Source: Pseudoxanthomonas mexicana
GTDB lineage: Bacteria > Pseudomonadota > Gammaproteobacteria > Xanthomonadales > Xanthomonadaceae
DNA: 64,000 nucleotides
Direction of reading: 5' to 3'
NCBI RefSeq assembly: GCF_001556105.1
Contig: NZ_LSIF01000065.1
Span: forward strand, 1 to 64,000
The position numbers and the translations under genes are program-made. This document shows, one piece after another, positions 59,237 through 64,000 of this stretch; within the stretch, counting starts at the first letter, position 1, and each line of letters opens with the position of its first letter. The notes below the pieces were generated by a model. That model was given only the letters and a program-made list of their open reading frames with translations. It searched no databases and was not told the origin of the DNA.

Positions 59237-60382
59237 ATGCGCTTCGCCATCGTCACCGAAACGTATCCGCCGGAAATCAACGGCGTGGCCCTCACCGTGC
59301 AGGGCTTGGAAACCGGCCTTCGCCAGCGCGGGCATGACGTCTGCGTCATCCGTCCCCGCCAGTCCGCCGACGGCATCGCCGTCGACGACACGCTGCTGGT
59401 CCGTGGCGCCGGCCTGCCCCGCTATCCGGGGCTGAAGTTCGGCCTGCCCGCGACGCGGCGCCTGCTGGCGCAGTGGAAAGTGTCTCCGCCGGATGCGATT
59501 TACGTGGCCACGGAAGGCCCGCTTGGCTGGTCCGCGTTGCGCGCGGCGCGCCGGCTGGGCATTCCGGCAGCCACCGGCTTCCATACCCGCTTCGACGAGT
59601 ACATGCGCGACTACGGTGCGCGCTTCCTGCAGCACACCGCGCTGCGCTGGATGCGACGCTTCCACAACGGCGCGGATGCCACACTGGTGCCGACGCACGA
59701 ACTGGCGGAGTTCCTGCAGTCGCAGGGGTTCCTGCATGTAAAGCGACTGGCGCGCGCGGTGGATGCACGCCACTTCTCCCCGACGCGACGCGACGCGGCA
59801 TTGCGCGCGCGGTGGGGACTGGGTGAAGACGACCTGGCGGTGATCTACGTCGGCCGCATCGCCGCGGAGAAGAACCTGGACCTGTCGGTCCGCGCATTCC
59901 GCGCGATCCAGCGCACGCAACCCCGCGCGAAATTCGTGTGGGTGGGCGACGGCCCGGTGCGCGAGCGGCTGGCGCAGGAACATCCGGACTTCCTGTTCTG
60001 CGGCGTGCAGCGCGGTGAGGCGCTCGCGCAGCACTTCGCCAGTGGCGACCTGTTCCTGTTCTCCAGCCACAGCGAAACCTTCGGCAACGTCACCCTGGAA
60101 GCGATGGCCAGCGGCGTGCCGACGGTGGCGTTCAACTACGGCGCGGCGCGCGAGCATCTGGTCGACGGGGTGCACGGAGCCGCCGTGGAGAACGATGACG
60201 ACTTCCTCGCCGCCGCACTGCGGTTGGCCGCGGACGCCACGCAGCGACGGACCCAGGGCGACGCCGCCAGCATGGCGATGCGCGACCTGCATCCCGACCG
60301 GGTGGCTGCCGATTTCGATGTCCTGCTCACCGACCTCGCCATGACACGGAGAAGCCACCATGCGTCCGTTGCTGCCGCGTAA
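59237..60382 (+). CDS. group 4 glycosyltransferase
   Basis: The 381-residue GT-B enzyme starts RFAIVTETYPPEINGVALTV, the donor-acceptor Rossmann entry of family 4 transferases. The C-terminal half carries VIYVGRIAAEKNLDLSVRAF and the E-x7-E type motif in SSHSETFGNVTLEAMASG. It resembles mannosyl- or glycolipid transferases acting on a lipid or sugar acceptor at the membrane. GTG at 59225 is possible, but TGGAG then ATG at 59237 is a better start. It overlaps the PAP2 gene by 23 bases. Confidence 0.9.
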   Translation: MRFAIVTETYPPEINGVALTVQGLETGLRQRGHDVCVIRPRQSADGIAVDDTLLVRGAGLPRYPGLKFGLPATRRLLAQWKVSPPDAIYVATEGPLGWSALRAARRLGIPAATGFHTRFDEYMRDYGARFLQHTALRWMRRFHNGADATLVPTHELAEFLQSQGFLHVKRLARAVDARHFSPTRRDAALRARWGLGEDDLAVIYVGRIAAEKNLDLSVRAFRAIQRTQPRAKFVWVGDGPVRERLAQEHPDFLFCGVQRGEALAQHFASGDLFLFSSHSETFGNVTLEAMASGVPTVAFNYGAAREHLVDGVHGAAVENDDDFLAAALRLAADATQRRTQGDAASMAMRDLHPDRVAADFDVLLTDLAMTRRSHHASVAAA

Positions 60383-60911
60383 TGCCTTGATGGGCCGGGA
60401 CACCGGCTGGTGCCTGCGTGCCAACCGCTGGGGCGAGTGGAGCGGCGTACGCCGCTTTTTCTCCCTTGTCAGCCGGTTGGGCGACGGCATGTTCTGGTAC
60501 GTGCTGATGGCCGCACTGATCGTCGCCGACGGTCGGGATGGGTTGGCAGCCTCCGCACACCTCGCCGCCACCGGCGTCATCGCATTGACCCTCTACAAGG
60601 CGCTGAAGCGCTGGACCCGGCGGCCGCGCCCGTTCGCGTCCGATGTGCGCATCCGCGCCTGGATCGCGCCCCTCGACGAATTCAGCTTCCCCTCCGGCCA
60701 CACGCTGCATGCGGTGGCCTTCACCGTGGTGGCGTTGGCGCACTACCCGGCGCTGGCGCCGTTGCTGATTCCCTTCGCGGCCTGCGTGGCGACCTCGCGC
60801 GTGGTACTGGGGCTGCACTACCCCAGCGACGTGCTGGCCGCGACGGCTATCGGCACCGCACTGGCGGGACTGTCGATCTGGGTGGTCCCGGGCGTGAGCC
60901 TGCTGGGCTGA
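60360..60911 (+). CDS. PAP2 superfamily phosphatase
   Basis: This 183-residue membrane enzyme has the three PAP2 motifs: KRWTRRPRP (KX6RP), PSGHTLHA, and SRVVLGLHYPSDV (SRX5HX3D), so all catalytic residues are present. It probably dephosphorylates a lipid phosphate such as phosphatidate or an isoprenyl diphosphate. It overlaps the glycosyltransferase gene, which suggests glycolipid synthesis: sugar transfer followed by phosphate release. Confidence 0.92.
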   Translation: MRPLLPRNALMGRDTGWCLRANRWGEWSGVRRFFSLVSRLGDGMFWYVLMAALIVADGRDGLAASAHLAATGVIALTLYKALKRWTRRPRPFASDVRIRAWIAPLDEFSFPSGHTLHAVAFTVVALAHYPALAPLLIPFAACVATSRVVLGLHYPSDVLAATAIGTALAGLSIWVVPGVSLLG

Positions 60912-60953
60912 GGCTTGCACGCCAGGCAGTGGCAATGCCAAGTAAGCAATTTA

Positions 60954-61002
60954 TTACTCAATGTTAGAAATTATTGACATTGAGTAAACTAAGTCATACC
61001 TT
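60954..61002 (+). promoter_or_regulatory. promoter with operator-like inverted repeat
   Basis: TTACTCAATGT (60954-60964) and ACATTGAGTAA (60977-60987) form a perfect 11-base inverted repeat with a 12-base spacer. It overlaps a -35 box TTGACA (60974-60979), followed after 17 bases by TACCTT (60997-61002). The AT-rich island stands out. It precedes a membrane protein/XRE regulator pair and is the natural operator for that regulator. Confidence 0.75.
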
Positions 61003-61035
61003 GCTCTCCGTCCATCCACCAAGGGGAGCACCACC

Positions 61036-61467
61036 ATGCTGTCGAAGGAACGTTTTGCCTGGGTCTGGCTGACGGCGCTCGCCGTCGTCTTCGCGCTGTA
61101 CTTCACCTACGTCTCGGTCAATGCCGACGCCGTGGCCGCCATGCACATGGGCCAGCGGATCGGGTTGCTCGCCCTCGCCCTGGGCTCGCTGGGCGTCATC
61201 GCCATGCTGACGGCGTTCTTCGGGCGGCACCGCGAGGACGATGGCACGCCCACGCCCATCGACGAACGCGACCGCCGGATCGATTCGCGCGCCTCGGTCT
61301 ACGCCTACTACGTGCTGATGGCCGGCATCATCGTCGTCGGCTGCGTCATGCCGTTCACCACCGGCGGCTGGACCATCGTGCACGCCACGCTGCTGGCGAT
61401 CGCCGCGGCGGAAATCGTCCACGCCGGCCTGGTCATCGTCGGCTACCGTCGGGGCTGGCGTGTCTGA
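61036..61467 (+). CDS. four-span membrane protein (DUF2178-like)
   Basis: This 143-residue protein has four membrane segments (WLTALAVVFALYFTYVSVN, IGLLALALGSLGVIAMLTAFF, VLMAGIIVVGCVMPFT, LLAIAAAEIVHAGLVIVGY) and a polar loop with PIDERDRRIDSRAS. The DERD-R pattern is typical of DUF2178-like proteins that pair with small XRE regulators. AAGGGGAG precedes the start. Its end overlaps the regulator gene by 8 bases. Confidence 0.82.
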   Translation: MLSKERFAWVWLTALAVVFALYFTYVSVNADAVAAMHMGQRIGLLALALGSLGVIAMLTAFFGRHREDDGTPTPIDERDRRIDSRASVYAYYVLMAGIIVVGCVMPFTTGGWTIVHATLLAIAAAEIVHAGLVIVGYRRGWRV

Positions 61468-61672
61468 GGCCCGGGTCACCAACCAGATCCGCACACTGCG
61501 CTTCCTGGCGGGCGAGATGACGCAGGCCGACCTCGGCAAGCGCGTGGGCGTGACGCGGCAGACCATCGCCGCGATCGAGGCCGGCAAGTATTCGCCCACG
61601 CTGGAATGCGCCTTCCGCATCGCGGAGGTGTTCGACAAACCGTTGGCCGACGTCTTCGGCTGGGAGCGCTGA
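61460..61672 (+). CDS. small XRE family regulator
   Basis: This 70-residue protein is a bare Cro/C1-type helix-turn-helix: NQIRTLRFLAGEMTQADLGKRV, then GVTRQTIAAIEAGKYSPTLECAFRIAEVFDKPL. It starts at GTG 61460, inside the membrane protein gene. I infer that it binds the inverted repeat at 60954-60987 and represses its own operon, with the membrane partner relieving or sensing. Confidence 0.9.
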   Translation: MSEARVTNQIRTLRFLAGEMTQADLGKRVGVTRQTIAAIEAGKYSPTLECAFRIAEVFDKPLADVFGWER

Positions 61673-61685
61673 GCGGCGTCGCCGC

Positions 61686-62570
61686 TCAGCCCAACCGTTC
61701 GACGCGGGCCCGCACGAGGGCGGGCTGCAGTTGGCCCGCCCAGTCGCGGTCGTTCGCCACCTGGGCCTCGGCGCGGCTGCGCTCGAGCGCGTCGAGGTCG
61801 AGATCGGCGATGGCCCACGCCTGGTCGCCGGCGGTCTGCACCACCACGCCATCGGCGGGCAGGCCGTGGTCCATCGGCGCGAAGATCGCCGCCTCACCGG
61901 TGTTGATGTCGAGCGCCGGACTCCACGGCGCTTCGCCCGCCGTCACCGCCTGCGCGACGAAGATGCGGTTCTCCAGCGCGCGCGCCAGACAGCCCACGCG
62001 CACGCGGGTCGCGCCCGCCACGGTATCGGTGCAGCTCGGCACCAGCAACAATCGCGCACCGGCCTCGGCCTGCGCACGCACCGGCAGCGGGAACTCGCTG
62101 TCGTAGCAGACGGCCACGCCGCTGCGCACACCGGCCAGGTCGAACACCTTCAGCGCATCGCCTCCGTCGATGACGCCCAGCCCCTTCTCGAAGCCGGTCA
62201 GCTGCAGCTTGTCCTGCCAGGCGTGCGCACCGTGCGGGGTGAACACGTCGCTGCGGTTTCGATAGCGGCCCTCGCCCTGTGCCAGCAGGAAGCTGCCGGC
62301 GACGATGTGCAGGTCGAGGTCCTTCGCCAGCCGCGCGTACAGCGCCAACCAGTCGTCGCGGTAACGCTGGATCGCCGCCAGCGACGCGGGCAGGTCGGCT
62401 TGCGTGGCGGCATCGAACGTCGCGGCCAGCTCCAGCGACAGATACTCCGGCAGCACCGCGATGCGCGCGCCCTGAGCGGCCGCGTCGCCCAGCATCCTCG
62501 CCTGCCGTTCGGCGAACGCGGCGAAATCGACCGGCGCCAGGATGGCGTACTTGGCAACGGCCACCTTCAT
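61686..62570 (-). CDS. carbon-nitrogen hydrolase (nitrilase superfamily)
   Basis: This 294-residue enzyme has the Glu-Lys-Cys triad of the nitrilase superfamily: ARIAVLPEYLSLELA (Glu), DKLQLTGFE (Lys) and GVAVCYDSEFPLPVR (Cys). It likely hydrolyses an amide or nitrile. The subfamily cannot be fixed from sequence. The stop of the upstream GNAT gene overlaps its start by 4 bases (ATGA), so the two are co-expressed; fused or paired GNAT-nitrilase genes are known. Confidence 0.9.
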   Translation of the reverse strand: MKVAVAKYAILAPVDFAAFAERQARMLGDAAAQGARIAVLPEYLSLELAATFDAATQADLPASLAAIQRYRDDWLALYARLAKDLDLHIVAGSFLLAQGEGRYRNRSDVFTPHGAHAWQDKLQLTGFEKGLGVIDGGDALKVFDLAGVRSGVAVCYDSEFPLPVRAQAEAGARLLLVPSCTDTVAGATRVRVGCLARALENRIFVAQAVTAGEAPWSPALDINTGEAAIFAPMDHGLPADGVVVQTAGDQAWAIADLDLDALERSRAEAQVANDRDWAGQLQPALVRARVERLG

Positions 62571-63172
62571 CGCATCGGTTCCAGGCCGCGCAGCCAGAAG
62601 GTCAGCGCGTGGTCGATCTCGCCACGGCCGATTTCATTCCAGGCCAGCCGCATCGTCATGCCGGGCTGGCGCATGTAGCCGCGCTTGTCCCAGAAGACGT
62701 CGTTGCCGCGATGTCCGTCGGGCCGCCGCGGATCGTCCGCAGTGCGATCCACCGCGCAGAACGCGGTCCAGCCGAACCGCCCCAATGCGCGCGCATGTGC
62801 CTCGCGCAGGTCGAAGAACGTATGGCCGATGCCGTTGCCGCGATAGGCCGGCAACAGCACGGATTCGCCGAAGTAGAAGATGTCCTCGGGATCCATGCCG
62901 CCGTCCACGAACGGCTGGCGGAAGGCCTCGGTATCGTCCGCCAATGGCAGCCCGGTGGACGCACCGACCACCTGCCCTGCGTCCATCGCCAGCACGAACA
63001 GACTCTCGGCCGAGCGCGCATAGGCATCGAGATAGTCGCGTTCGAAATCGAGGTCGCCGTCGTACAGATAGGGCCAGTCCCGGAACACCGCCACGCGCAG
63101 GCGCGCGACGTCATCCAGCCACGGCGTGATTTCTGGCCCGCGATACAGGCCGATGGTGTAACCGGCAGTCAT
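62567..63172 (-). CDS. GNAT family N-acetyltransferase
   Basis: This 201-residue protein has a GNAT fold. LFVLAMDAGQVVGASTGLPL is the beta4 region, and SVLLPAYRGNGIGHTFFDLREAHARAL contains the acetyl-CoA-binding R/Q-x-x-G-x-G/A (RGNGIG). FCAVDRTADDPRRPDGH is a distinctive late segment. It may acetylate a small molecule that the neighbouring nitrilase-type enzyme then cleaves. Confidence 0.87.
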   Translation of the reverse strand: MTAGYTIGLYRGPEITPWLDDVARLRVAVFRDWPYLYDGDLDFERDYLDAYARSAESLFVLAMDAGQVVGASTGLPLADDTEAFRQPFVDGGMDPEDIFYFGESVLLPAYRGNGIGHTFFDLREAHARALGRFGWTAFCAVDRTADDPRRPDGHRGNDVFWDKRGYMRQPGMTMRLAWNEIGRGEIDHALTFWLRGLEPMR

Positions 63173-63585
63173 GCCGCCAGTGTAGCGGCATGCGCGCTGG
63201 CCTAGTGCGCATGCGCCACGTGCGGGTGCGCGTGGTCGCCATCCTGCGCCAGCAGGCGATGGTGCACGCGGTCGGCGTCGCCCACGCCGCGCGGGCGTGG
63301 CGCCTCGCCCCGCCATCCTTGCCGACATCCAGCCCGGTGCCGACATCGGCATACCGGTAGCGGTCGCCGAAGGCCTTCCGCAGCGTGGCGCAGCTTCAGC
63401 CCTTCTCCGGCGCGTCGTCGTCGAAGGCGTCGTGAATGACGGTGATGCGGGCGGCGGCGATATCGGTGGCGACCTCGTGTTAAGTGACAACGCGTACTCG
63501 TACATTCATGCCGCGCAAACAGGAGGCCGGTGGCACGCCCGGCTCCCTCCATGGAGCTCCGGACACGCCACCGGCGGAGGCACAC
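63173..63585. other. 413-base stretch without an intact gene
   Basis: Apart from the frame-shifting remnant described separately, only short reading frames are present. The right part (63487-63585) contains GGAGGCCGGTGG-rich sequence and no clear promoter, terminator or repeat. Confidence 0.5.
63202..63486 (-). pseudogene. probable degraded gene remnant
   Basis: On the minus strand, coding-like sequence moves between frames. VATDIAAARITVIHDAFDDD (near 63475-63405) ends at a stop. LRKAFGDRYRYADVGTGLDV follows in another frame, and GDADRVHHRLLAQDGDH then AHPHVAHAH, ending at the TAG at 63202, lies in a third. No single start joins them. I read this as a frameshifted relic of an unknown gene. 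It could instead be non-coding sequence with chance likeness. Confidence 0.35.
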
Positions 63586-63996
63586 TCAATGCGTGATCCT
63601 GCCGCCGCGATGGTCGTCCCAGGCGTACAGCGCAAGTCCCTGCGCAGGATCGAGCTGCAGGCAAGCACGCCCATCGCGGCTGCGGGTGATGAAACCGACT
63701 GCTTCGCCTAAGTGCATCGGCCGCCACGCTTCGTACGCGAGTGGCAAACCGTGGCCCCCGAGGCCTTCCCTGGCCACACAGGCGTCCTGCAGGAACATCA
63801 GCGCACGCGCGTCCAGCGCCTGCCGCGTGGATGGCGAGAGTTCGAACAAGACAGTGCCGCGATGCCGGTGGCCCAGCGGCAGCAGCAACGCCGCCAGTCG
63901 TGCCGGGCCCGCCGTGGCGAGTACGACGCGGCAGGTGTCGATGCGCGCCGGCAACACGCGGCGCGCACGACGGTGGACGGTGGCGAGATCGAGCAT
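63586..63996 (-). CDS. hypothetical protein at the window edge
   Basis: This 136-residue open frame starts 4 bases from the window end, so its ribosome site is not visible and an earlier start cannot be excluded. The sequence is Arg/Leu-rich with RARRVLPARIDTCRVVLATAG, FLQDACVAREGLGGHG and LYAWDDHRGG. I recognise no family. The TGA stop at 63586 is clear. Confidence 0.6.
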   Translation of the reverse strand: MLDLATVHRRARRVLPARIDTCRVVLATAGPARLAALLLPLGHRHRGTVLFELSPSTRQALDARALMFLQDACVAREGLGGHGLPLAYEAWRPMHLGEAVGFITRSRDGRACLQLDPAQGLALYAWDDHRGGRITH

Positions 63997-64000
63997 CGTG

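Overview
The window is high-GC DNA from a gammaproteobacterium that looks like Xanthomonadaceae (Lysobacterales), perhaps Pseudoxanthomonas or a close relative. This rests on gene content and style: a phoB-phoR-ppk-ppx cluster, a DUF1800/DUF1501 pair, an NAD-type isocitrate dehydrogenase, TonB-dependent uptake and many GTG starts. The genus is inference. I saw no tRNA, rRNA, insertion sequence, prophage or CRISPR array.

Layout. 1-460: one integron gene cassette, an attC hairpin plus an Imm33/DUF2185-like gene with visibly lower GC. 460-9060: an unknown gene with a clear terminator, a 600-base repeat-rich gap, an SDR gene, then an acetolactate synthase/aldehyde dehydrogenase/nitronate monooxygenase run and a PAS histidine kinase with an output-less receiver. 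9240-16134: small membrane and exported proteins, an HD-GYP phosphodiesterase, a GFA protein, a TetR regulator, an FAD oxidoreductase and a small membrane protein with an HExxH motif. 16131-18526: class III polyhydroxyalkanoate synthase phaC-phaE, in which PhaE carries a histone-H1-like basic tail.

19371-30983 is the most coherent accessory region. It holds a secreted 3-hydroxybutyrate oligomer hydrolase, 3-hydroxybutyrate dehydrogenase, a LuxR-type response regulator, a hybrid kinase fused to a sodium/solute symporter domain, a TonB-dependent receptor and a GntP-family permease. The two divergent promoter regions in it share a nearly identical GTAC-N4-GTAC site. I read this as a self-contained system that senses, imports, cleaves and oxidises 3-hydroxybutyrate oligomers, with its own regulon. 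Inside it lies a duplicated 66-base element carrying perfect DnaA boxes, and palindromic REP elements, one of which supplies the stop codon of the kinase.

31082-45966: a DUF1800/DUF1501 pair, envelope lipoproteins, a Tat-exported NAD-epimerase-like protein, a 42-base tandem repeat array with hairpins, an SGNH hydrolase, two transporters, isocitrate dehydrogenase, an AhpD-like protein and glutaredoxin. 46153-55109: a BepA-like protease, then phoB (with an upstream Pho box), phoR, ppk and ppx, followed by a GAF-EAL protein, so phosphate sensing, polyphosphate turnover and a probable cyclic-di-GMP enzyme lie side by side. 55161-63996: housekeeping and small unknown genes, a glycosyltransferase/PAP2 pair, a membrane protein/XRE regulator pair with a clear operator-like inverted repeat, a nitrilase/GNAT pair, a probable gene remnant and one gene at the window edge.
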